Assembly: GCF_003057875.1 (NCBI RefSeq) | Contig: NZ_PYXZ01000001.1 | Location: forward strand, 682,001-746,000 | Origin: Nocardioides currus | GTDB lineage: Bacteria > Actinomycetota > Actinomycetes > Propionibacteriales > Nocardioidaceae | Length of the DNA stretch: 64,000 nt | Reading direction: 5' to 3' | Shown here: positions 1 to 7,800 of the stretch, piece by piece | Position numbering within the stretch: position 1 is the stretch's first letter | Layout of the letters: the number at the start of each line of letters is the position of its first letter | Position numbers and translations under genes: made by a program | Notes under the pieces: model-generated | The model's input: the letters and a program-made list of their open reading frames with translations, nothing else | Database searches by the model: none | What the model was told of the DNA's origin: nothing

Positions 1-934
1 TGATGCCGGCGCCGCCGACGCAGACCCGCCCCTGGACCAGGGTGCCGAGCATCGTGAAGAAGCGCTTGTTGGGGTTCTCGATCGCGCTCTCGTAGACGCC
101 GGCCCCGGTGACGTCGGCGAACTGGTTGAGCAGGTTGGTGCGCGGGATCCGCACACCGTCGAACCACAGGCGCCCGTTGTCGACCCCGTTGAGCCCCATC
201 TTCGGTCCGCAGTCCTCGATCCGCACGCCGGGAAGCACGGCACCGTTGCTGCGGATCGGCACCACGAACGCGTGCACGCCCTCGCTGGCGCCGTCGATCT
301 CGAGCTGGGCGAAGACGACCGCGACCTCCCCGTGGGCGGCGGCGTTGCCGATGTAGTCCTTGCGGCTCGCGTCGTCGGGGGTGGTGACGACGAACTCGTC
401 GGTCTCCGGGTCGTACGTCGCGGTGGTGCCGAGTGCCTGGACGTTGGACCCGTGACCGCTCTCGGTCATCGCGAAGCAGCCCATCAGCCGGCCGCTGACG
501 AGGTCGGCGAGGTAGGCGTCGTGGTGCGGCTCCGTGCCGAGCTGGAGGATGGCCCCACCGAACAGGCCGAACTGCACGCCGACCTTGACCAGCACGCTCA
601 GGTCGCCGAAGGCCAGCGTCTCGAACGCGGCCACCGAGGCCCCGATGTCGCCGCCACCGCCGTACGCCTCGGGGAAGCCCATGCCCGTCTGGCCGGTCGC
701 GGCGATCTCCACGACCACGTCGCGCACCCGCTCGCGGAAGTCGGCGCTGGTCATCGACTCGGCGTCGAGCAGGACCTGACGGTGCTCGGCCAGGTTGTCG
801 CGCACGAGCTGGCGCACCTCGGCGTACCTCCCGTCGAGCAGCGTGGTCATGGCCGCGACGTCGACGACGGGCTGGACGTAGCCACCCTCCACGGCCCGAT
901 CGGTCACGTCCTCGACAGCCTCGCTGGTGGTCAT
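1..934 (-). CDS. Acyl-CoA oxidase/dehydrogenase, N-terminal part (gene runs off the left edge)
   Basis: Only the first 311 residues are in the window. The protein should oxidise acyl-CoA to trans-2-enoyl-CoA using FAD, in the cytoplasm. The central segment reads FAMTESGHGSNV followed by a TTATYDPETDEF stretch, then GPKMGLNGVDNGRLWFDGVRIPR and ENPNKRF. This is the pattern of the acyl-CoA oxidase (ACOX) branch rather than ordinary acyl-CoA dehydrogenases. The C-terminal four-helix domain with the catalytic Glu lies outside, so oxidase versus dehydrogenase activity cannot be settled. The ATG start at 934 is 23 bases from the divergent sulfotransferase GTG, so both promoters must sit very close together or inside the neighbouring reading frames. 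Confidence 0.88.
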   Translation of the reverse strand, partial: MTTSEAVEDVTDRAVEGGYVQPVVDVAAMTTLLDGRYAEVRQLVRDNLAEHRQVLLDAESMTSADFRERVRDVVVEIAATGQTGMGFPEAYGGGGDIGASVAAFETLAFGDLSVLVKVGVQFGLFGGAILQLGTEPHHDAYLADLVSGRLMGCFAMTESGHGSNVQALGTTATYDPETDEFVVTTPDDASRKDYIGNAAAHGEVAVVFAQLEIDGASEGVHAFVVPIRSNGAVLPGVRIEDCGPKMGLNGVDNGRLWFDGVRIPRTNLLNQFADVTGAGVYESAIENPNKRFFTMLGTLVQGRVCVGGAGI

Positions 935-957
935 GGGCAAAAGGTAGCGTTCTGCGC

Positions 958-1833
958 GTGACCCGTCCCGAGCCCGACGCCGACCTCGGACGCATGCGCT
1001 ACAACTTCTCGATCGTCGGCGTCCAGAAGAGCGGCACCTCGACCCTCTCGGGCACGATCAGCCAGCACCGCCTCGTGTGCCGCCCGCCCCGCAAGGAGGC
1101 GCACTTCTTCAACAACGAGGACTACGACTGGGCCCACCCCGACTACGAGCGTGACTACACCGCTCCGCGCCGGGCCAAGGTCCACACGATGGTCGGCGAC
1201 TCGACGCCGGTCTACCTGTTCTGGCCGAACGCCCTCGAGCGGATGCGCGCCTACGACCCGGACCTGCCGCTGATCGCCGTCTTCCGCGACCCGATCGAGC
1301 GGCTCTTCTCGCACTGGACGATGCTGCGCACGCGCCACCCAGACTGGCCGGACTGGCCGGGGTTCCTCACCGAGTTCCGCCCGACGTCGCTGCCCACCTC
1401 GGTGCCGACCGACGTGAAGCCGATGCGCTACAAGCACATGTCGGGCATCGCGCGCGGCTACTACGGCGCCCAGCTGGAGCACGGGTTCTCCGTCTTCCCC
1501 CGCGAGCAGTGGCTGCTGCTCGAGTTCCGGCAGATGCTCGCCGACTTCGACCCGTCGGTCGACCGCGCGACCGACCACCTCGGGCTCCCCCGCTTCCGCG
1601 AGCACCCGCCGCTGCGCAACCGGTACGCCGGCGCCGAGCTCGTCACCGGCACGGCTCCGACCGGCGAGGACCTCGCGTCGCTCGCCTCGTTGTACGCCGC
1701 CGACCTGGCCGTCTTCGACCGGCTCTCGGGCCTCGACACCTCCCAGTGGCCGACCACCCGGATCCTGGCCGGCAGCCTCGACCCCGAGGAGCTGGCGCGG
1801 AAGCTCGCGACGAAGGTCGCCCCGCTCAGCTGA
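958..1833 (+). CDS. Sulfotransferase family protein
   Basis: This 291-residue protein has the two hallmarks of PAPS-dependent sulfotransferases. The first is a 5'-phosphosulfate loop, GVQKSGTSTL, at residues 21-30. The second is a 3'-phosphate-binding segment, VFRDPIERLFSHW, near residue 105. The fold and length fit heparan-sulfate/Stf0-type sulfotransferases, but the acceptor cannot be told. I use the GTG at 958; an ATG at 994 would also keep the P-loop. It stands alone on the plus strand, divergent from the acyl-CoA oxidase, and its 3' end overlaps the convergent CopC/CopD gene by 8 bases. Confidence 0.82.
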   Translation: MTRPEPDADLGRMRYNFSIVGVQKSGTSTLSGTISQHRLVCRPPRKEAHFFNNEDYDWAHPDYERDYTAPRRAKVHTMVGDSTPVYLFWPNALERMRAYDPDLPLIAVFRDPIERLFSHWTMLRTRHPDWPDWPGFLTEFRPTSLPTSVPTDVKPMRYKHMSGIARGYYGAQLEHGFSVFPREQWLLLEFRQMLADFDPSVDRATDHLGLPRFREHPPLRNRYAGAELVTGTAPTGEDLASLASLYAADLAVFDRLSGLDTSQWPTTRILAGSLDPEELARKLATKVAPLS

Positions 1834-3502
1834 CGTCGAACTCCAGCTCGCCGACGGGGTTGGCGAACTCGCTGACGCGCAACGAGACCTGCATCCGCCA
1901 CGTGCCCGCGGACGGGAGCACGACCTCCGCCGTGTAGAGCCCCGCCGACACGGGCTGCAGGGGGACGTTGCCCAGCACCACCCGGTCGGAGGCGAGCCGG
2001 ACGACCGGCGGGGCGACCCCCTCGGTGGGCGCCCCCGCGGCGTCGCGGAGCCGGAGGGTCAGTGTGGTGGGACCGCGGGTCAGCGGGGTCAGGCTCGCCT
2101 CCACCTCGATCTCGCCCAGCGTCGTCGAGCGGGTGCCCGGGTCGCTGTCGGCCGTCGCGGCCGCGGAGGCCGGCTTCGGCTCGCCCTCCGGGCTGCGGTC
2201 GACCAGCACACCCGTGACCGCGAGCACCGCCACCAGCACGACGGCCTCGACGGCGGTCGCCCGCGCCACCGGGCGCGTGACGGCAGCCGCCTCATCGCGC
2301 CCGCCCGCACGCTGCAGGCGCGGCAGCAGCGACCAGCGGTTCCACGCGGCGATGGCCACGGCCACCAGCACGATCCCGATCTTGACCAGCAGGAGCCGGC
2401 CGTACGTCGTGTCCACCAGCCCGCTCCACGAGCCGAGGATCCGCCAGGCCAGCACGGAGCCGGCCGCGACGAGCGCGGCGAGCACGCCGGCGGCGGCGGT
2501 GGAGAACCGGGCCAGGACCTCGGCGGCGGAGGCACCGCGGCCGCCCATGCTGGACAGGCCGGGCAGCACCAGCGCGAGGCCGACGAGACCACCGAGCCAC
2601 ACCGCGCCGGCCACGAGGTGCAGGACGTCGGTCGCGACGACCAGGAGCTCGGGACTGGCGGCGCGCGTGTGCCCGGTCAGGGCCGGGGCCGCGACGGCCA
2701 CCGCGGCGGCAAGTAGGGCGACCGACCGTCGCCCCCCGACGGTTTCCCCGCGTCCGAGCAGGGTGAGTGCGAGCGTGAGCCCGGCGACGACGGCCACGGG
2801 CACGGCGTACTCGCTCGTCGGCAGCGACCCCCAGGTGCTCCCGCGGGCGAGCGACCCGGCGCCGGCATCGAGGAGGTACATCGCGGACAGCGGCAGCGCG
2901 ACGAGCCAGGCGACGGCGGCAGCAACCGCCGCGACCCGGACCACGCGGAGCGGGCGACGACGGACGTCGGCGTCCCGACCGGCCGGCAGGAACAGCATGA
3001 GGAACGCGACCAGGCCGCCGGCCAGGAGGAGCCCGACGTATCCCACCCAGCGCGCGAGCGTGAGCGACCACGGCACGTCGGGGGTGTCGGTCTCCTCGGC
3101 GGGGGGCGGGGTGAAGTCGGTCGTCGGCGCGCCCACCGAGAAGGTGAGGGACCCACTGATCGGGTGGCCGTCCTCCGACACGACCCGCCACACCACCACG
3201 GTGGTGCCCTCCCCCAGCGGCTCGTCGAGCTCGACCCGCAGCTCGGCGCCCGACACGGACGCCGCGACGTCCACCGGCCCGCCCTGCGAGTCGAAGACCT
3301 GCACGCCGTCCGGGACGCCGCGCACCCCCTCGTCGAAGGTGAACAGCAGGCGCTCGGGGGCCGACTCCAGCACCGCTCCCTGCGCCGGGTCGGTGCTGAT
3401 CAGCGTGGCGTGGGCGCTGGCGGGTGCCGCCAGCGCGAGCACCCACGCCGCCGCGAGGACGGCGAGGAGGAGCGGGAGGGTCCGGGGTCGGGCGACGGTC
3501 AT
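1826..3502 (-). CDS. CopC/CopD fusion copper-resistance membrane protein with C-terminal YtkA-like domain
   Basis: This 558-residue protein has a signal peptide ending in ASA. The mature chain begins with His31 (HATL), the usual Cu(II) ligand of CopC. A CopC beta-sandwich follows (about 31-125), then a CopD part with about eight membrane segments (about 145-430), and an extracellular YtkA/FixH-like domain (about 450-555). Fused CopC-CopD proteins are known in actinobacteria, where they handle copper at the cell surface. The ATG at 3502 overlaps the stop of the upstream YcnI-like gene (ATGA), which argues for translational coupling and for this start. The YcnI partner also has an N-terminal mature His, so the pair probably forms a copper acquisition or tolerance unit. 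Confidence 0.9.
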   Translation of the reverse strand: MTVARPRTLPLLLAVLAAAWVLALAAPASAHATLISTDPAQGAVLESAPERLLFTFDEGVRGVPDGVQVFDSQGGPVDVAASVSGAELRVELDEPLGEGTTVVVWRVVSEDGHPISGSLTFSVGAPTTDFTPPPAEETDTPDVPWSLTLARWVGYVGLLLAGGLVAFLMLFLPAGRDADVRRRPLRVVRVAAVAAAVAWLVALPLSAMYLLDAGAGSLARGSTWGSLPTSEYAVPVAVVAGLTLALTLLGRGETVGGRRSVALLAAAVAVAAPALTGHTRAASPELLVVATDVLHLVAGAVWLGGLVGLALVLPGLSSMGGRGASAAEVLARFSTAAAGVLAALVAAGSVLAWRILGSWSGLVDTTYGRLLLVKIGIVLVAVAIAAWNRWSLLPRLQRAGGRDEAAAVTRPVARATAVEAVVLVAVLAVTGVLVDRSPEGEPKPASAAATADSDPGTRSTTLGEIEVEASLTPLTRGPTTLTLRLRDAAGAPTEGVAPPVVRLASDRVVLGNVPLQPVSAGLYTAEVVLPSAGTWRMQVSLRVSEFANPVGELEFDVS

Positions 3503-4224
3503 GTACGGCGACGCTGCCGCACGAGGGCGGCGCCCCCGAGAACGGTGCCGAGCAGTCCGGCGACCAGCGCCGCGACGGTCAGGGGTTCGGCGCCGTCGTG
3601 GTCCGCGCCGGTCTCCCCCTCGTCCTCGTCCTCGTGGCTGGTCGCGGCGATCGCTGCGTCGTGGTGCCCGCCCTCGCCCGCCTCGGTGATGACGAAGGAG
3701 GGCGCGGGCAGCTCGAGCTCGTCGACGTCCTGGCCGTCCTGCGGGACCTCGATCCACGCCGACTCGCCGTCCTCGCAGGTCTGGATGGTCGGGAAGACCA
3801 GCGTGTCGCCCTCGGCCTCGGGCAGCTGGAGCGAGAGCTGGAAGGTGTCGCGGTAGCCGTCGGGCAGCGGCGTGTCCGTCCGGTAGGTGACCGAGGCGAC
3901 GCGCTCGACGACCTCGTTGCCGTGGGCGTCGGCCACGGGCGGGTCGAGCTGCTCGGTCTCCTTCTCGACTTCCCACAGCGCGGTGCGGGTCGGGCTGACC
4001 GCGTTGACGCCCTCGGGGATCGAGATGGTGATCTCCGTGGTCGGCGAGTCCTCGCAGCCGTGCGCGACGCTGAACTCGAGCACGGCGTACGCCCCGGCCG
4101 CCGTGGTCGACGGGGTGACGGTGACGTGCGCGCTCGCGGGGGCGGCCAGGGCGACGGCGCCGATCACGAGGCTGGCCGCCCCGAGCCGCAGCACGGTCCG
4201 GGTCGGGCGGGGGTGGCGCGTCAT
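3499..4224 (-). CDS. YcnI-like copper-binding membrane-anchored protein
   Basis: The 241-residue product has a signal peptide ending ASA. The mature protein begins with His33 (HVTV), followed by a YcnI/DUF1775 beta-sandwich with a Trp in ALWEVEKE. It ends in a His/Glu-rich linker, one membrane helix and an RQRRRT tail. In Bacillus YcnI the first mature His binds Cu(II); that family knowledge and the adjacent copC-copD gene support a copper role. I take the ATG at 4224. Two more in-frame ATGs at 4236 and 4248 arise from a 12-base tandem repeat (GATGGACCCGGC) and would add MDPAMDPA. No good ribosome site precedes any of the three directly, but a short upstream ORF ends exactly on the 4224 start (see that entry). 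Confidence 0.85.
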   Translation of the reverse strand: MTRHPRPTRTVLRLGAASLVIGAVALAAPASAHVTVTPSTTAAGAYAVLEFSVAHGCEDSPTTEITISIPEGVNAVSPTRTALWEVEKETEQLDPPVADAHGNEVVERVASVTYRTDTPLPDGYRDTFQLSLQLPEAEGDTLVFPTIQTCEDGESAWIEVPQDGQDVDELELPAPSFVITEAGEGGHHDAAIAATSHEDEDEGETGADHDGAEPLTVAALVAGLLGTVLGGAALVRQRRRT

Positions 4225-4259
4225 CGCCGGGTCCATCGCCGGGTCCATCGCTGGGTCAT
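4221..4259 (-). CDS. Possible 12-residue leader peptide overlapping the ycnI-like start
   Basis: An ATG at 4259, preceded at a good distance by GACGAGGAC, opens a 12-codon frame, MTQRWTRRWTRR. Its TGA overlaps the ATG of the YcnI-like gene as ATGA. The frame passes through the 12-base tandem repeat in a different register, giving repeated Arg and Trp codons (CGA, TGG, CGG). This may be a coupling or regulatory upstream ORF, or simply an accident of the repeat. There is no protein-level evidence. Confidence 0.3.
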   Translation of the reverse strand: MTQRWTRRWTRR

Positions 4260-4286
4260 CGCAGGGTCCTCGTCCGGGTGGCGTTC

Positions 4287-4514
4287 TCAGTCGACGTCGG
4301 CCAGGGCCGCGACGACCCCCGCGCGCGAGTCGTCCTCGCTCGCCAGCACGCCGCCGTTGGCGACGGTGTCGGCGGTGATCTCGGTGAAGACCATGCGGAC
4401 GTCCTGCTCGCGGGCGCCGAGGATCTCGACGGCGCTGTCGGCCACGGCCCGGGCGAACCTGCGGCGCTGCTCGACGGTGCGCCCGGCCAGGAGCTCGACG
4501 GTGATGTTGGGCAT
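4287..4514 (-). CDS. 4-oxalocrotonate tautomerase family protein
   Basis: The 75-residue product starts MPNITVELLAGR, so Pro2 would become the N-terminal catalytic proline after Met removal, as in the tautomerase family of small hexameric or trimeric enzymes. The start at 4514 is chosen because it exposes this proline and has a clear AGAGAGGG ribosome site five bases upstream. It is the first gene of the minus-strand run tautomerase, YcnI-like, CopC/CopD. Its substrate is unknown. A functional link to copper handling is not obvious, and it may be co-transcribed by chance. Confidence 0.8.
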   Translation of the reverse strand: MPNITVELLAGRTVEQRRRFARAVADSAVEILGAREQDVRMVFTEITADTVANGGVLASEDDSRAGVVAALADVD

Positions 4515-4558
4515 GGTGGCCCTCTCTGCTCGGCGGTCGATCCACAAGAGCGACCTTG

Positions 4559-4574
4559 ATTCACTGATGTGAAC
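4559..4574. promoter_or_regulatory. Weak match to the IclR-type palindrome upstream of the tautomerase gene
   Basis: ATTCACTGATGTGAAC lies 45-60 bases upstream of the tautomerase start. It matches 13 of 16 positions of the motif GTCCAnATnTGTGRAC found upstream of iclR/kduI and of the giant oxidase gene. A second half-site-like ATTCACATTC lies at about 4622. It may be an operator, but the right arm carries most of the match and the gene has no evident sugar-acid role. Confidence 0.25.
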
Positions 4575-4757
4575 ACGCTACGTGCTCGGCGACGCGCTCC
4601 GCAATGGCTGGCGAGCGATGGATTCACATTCACGACTGTGGTTCGACCCGCTGAGGTCTTCGCGGGCCGACCCGGGAGGCTCCGTCGATCCCAGTCATCC
4701 GATGACGGCGATCGACCACGACCCTCGGGGAGGGGCGGGGCGGCGTACACGCACGTC

Positions 4758-4795
4758 CACGCGGACCCGGAGGGGGGCACCTCCGGGTCCGCGTG
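4758..4795 (-). terminator. Strong hairpin terminator downstream of the 5.8-kb oxidase gene
   Basis: A perfect 16-bp stem (CACGCGGACCCGGAGG against its complement) closes a 6-base loop, 17 bases beyond the stop codon at 4812. No T-run follows, as is common in high-GC actinobacteria. The rest of the gap up to 4514 holds only the tautomerase promoter region. Confidence 0.8.
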
Positions 4796-4811
4796 CGTCT
4801 GGTGAGGTCGG

Positions 4812-7800
4812 CTACCTCCGGACCTTGACGACCACCTTGTCCGTGACGGCGGTGGCCAGGGCACTGCCGGCGTAGCTGAGGGCGACCTTCAGCCTGCCCG
4901 GCTTCATGGCCTTCGGGAGCCTGAAGACCACCCGGCCGCCCGAGAGGGTGCCGGTGAGGGTCTTCCCCTTGACCTTCGCGGTCACGGTGCCGGTCACGGG
5001 CACCCCGTCGGGGGCCGAGAGCCGGACCACGACCTTGGCCCGCTTGCCGACGCCGACCTTCGCCGGCGCCTTGGCCCGCAGGGTCGGCTCGACCTTCTCG
5101 ACCACGACCTGCACGGTCGAGGACGTCGCCGCGTGGCCGGCGTCCCCGGCGTAGCGCAGGGTGAGCTCATGCGTCCCGGGCAGCAGTCCCTTGGCGGGCA
5201 GGGCGAGGGTCGCCCGACCCGCCGCCACGGGCCCGCCGGCGAGCACGGTGCCGCCCTGGACGACCTCGACCCTGCCGGTCGCCCCGGCGGGCGTGACCGT
5301 GACGGACACCGAGCCGGCCTTGCCGTACGTGAACGCGGCCGCCGCTCCGGCGATCGCCGTGGTCGCCGGCTGGTCGGGCTGGGTCTCCGCCGCCTTGACG
5401 GTGATCGTGACCGACGTGGGTGCCGAGGCGTCCTCGCCGTCGTCGGCGCGGTAGGTGAACACGTCCTTGCCCGCGAATCCGGCCTCGGGCTTGTAGGTGA
5501 AGGAGCCGTTGGCCGCGAGGGTCACCGTGCCGTTGATGGGCTGGGTGGCGTTCGTCGCCGTCAGCGTGCCACCGTCGGCGTCCGTGTCGTTGGCCAGGAC
5601 GCCCGGCGCCGCGATCGTCAGGGCCGCACCCTGGACGGTGCTGTAGGCGTCAGGCACCCCGACCGGGGCGACGTTGGCCGGCGGCGGGGGCCCCTCGGTG
5701 ACCGTGATCGTGACGGTCGTGGCCGCGGAGCTGGCCGTCCCGTCGCTCGCGCGGTAGGTGAAGGTGTCAGCACCGGTGAACCCGGTGTCGGGCGTGTAGA
5801 CGAACGAGCCGTCGGCGGCGACGGTCACCGACCCGTTGCCGGGCTGGGTGGCACCGGTCGCCGTGAGGGGGTCCTCGTCGGCGTCGGTGTCGTTGGCCAG
5901 GACGCCGGGGGCCGCCACCGTGAGGACCTGGTCCTCGGCGGTGGTGAAGGAGTCGGCGACGCCCGCCGGAGCGGCGTTGACCGGCGGTCCCTGGAAGAGC
6001 TCGCCCACCTGGCTGGCGGACAGCTCGTAGCCGTACATCTGGAACTCGTCGACCGCGCCGTCGAACCTCGGGTCGGGCCAGCTGGTGCCACCGATGAAGT
6101 TGGCCGTGGTGGTGCCACCGACGCCGACGTCGCCGATCCCGAGGGTGAAGTCGTTGCGGGTGCCGACGAGCTCGCCGTCGAAGTAGAGCTTGCCCGTCGA
6201 CCCGCTCATCGTGAACACGACGTGCGTCCACTGGTTGAGCGGCAGGTCGTTGCCCGCGCCGAGGGTGAGGCGTTCCTGGTTGGCATTGCCGGGCGCCTTG
6301 AACGTCGCGGCGAAACCGGTGGCGCCGGCCGCCTGGGTCGAGGACTGCAGCAGGAAGAACGTGTCCGTGCTGCTGCCGATCTGGACGAGGGGCACCCAGT
6401 TGGGCAGGGCGTCCGGGCGGGCCCACACGGAGACCGAGAACTCCTCGTCCATGCCGTCTGCGATGTTGTTGGGGAGCCGGACCTGGTTGTTGGTGCCCGC
6501 GGCGCCGCCCGGGAGGTTGACCCCGCTGCCGAAGCGACCTGGGGTCCACGACGTCGAGCCCTCGAGGGTGGCGGCTCCGACGGAGGGGTCGTTGCCCGAG
6601 TTGGCCGCGGTGGTGCCACTGTTCTCGTCGAACGAGTAGCGGACCGGCACCCCCTCGCCCGGCGGCGGACGCTCGACCGTGTGGGTCACCGTCGCCGCCG
6701 AGTCGCGGAAGCCGTCGGCCGCGACGAAGCGGACCTCGATCTCGTGCGCACCCGGGGCGAGGGTGAGCGCCGGGAACGAGGCCGCCTCGTCGGCGACCGT
6801 CACCGCGGAACCGACGCTGGAGCCGTCGACCCACAGCTGGGCACTGCCCTGGGCCGGTGCGTCGGTCTCGCCGGCGATCACCGCCGAGACGGTCAGCGGT
6901 GCCCCGAACGGCGACGGCGAGGCGGGCGTGACCGAGACGGTCGTGGTCGTCCGCAGGGCGGCACCCTCGTCGTACATCGCCTCGACGTCGGCGCCCGAGA
7001 GCGCCGAGGTGTAGACGCGCACGTCGTCCATGAGGCCGTCGAACGCCGGGTCGGGGAAGCCGTTGCGACCCAGCCAGTTGTTGGCCGTCGGGCCGACCTC
7101 GGTCATGTCGATCGTCAGGTCGGTCTCCTGCGCGACCTGCTCACCGTCGAGGTAGAGCGTGCCGGTCGTGCCGGTCCGCGTGAACACCACGTGGTTCCAC
7201 CGGTTCTCCGTCACGTCCCGCGTCGGGGTGGCGTAGACCCGCTCCTGGAGCGGCGCCCCCTTGGCCTTGAAGGTCGCGGCGAGGCCGGTGTTGCCGGCCG
7301 CCTGGGTCTGCATCTGGATCTGGAAGAAGCTGGCGTCGTCGCCGCCCCCGAGCCCGTCACCGATGTGGAACAGGTTGATCCAGTTGCCCTTCGTGTCCGG
7401 GCGGACCCAGAACGAGGTCGTGAAGTCGGTCGCGCCCTGGAGCAGGTTGTCGGGCAGGTCGACCGCGTTGGCGTTGGAGCCGCCGGGCAGGGCGAGCGCC
7501 TTGCCGAAGACACCGTTGGCAGACCAGCCGGTCGTGCCGGTCAGGGTCGCGGCGCCGACGGCGCCGGACTGGCCGGTGTTGGCCGCCGTCGTGCCGGAGC
7601 CCTCCTCGAACTCGTAGCGCACGGGAACGTCGGAGGCGCCCGGGTCGGCGCCCACGACCACGAGGTCGTCGATCATCATCCCGGCCCCGGAGCCCGGAGC
7701 CCGGAGGCGGAGCGCCTGCTGGCGGGCGCCGGCGGTGAAGCTCCCGACGTACGTCCCGAAGGCGTTCTGCGAGGACTGGGCGGTGGTGCGGGTGAGCGTC

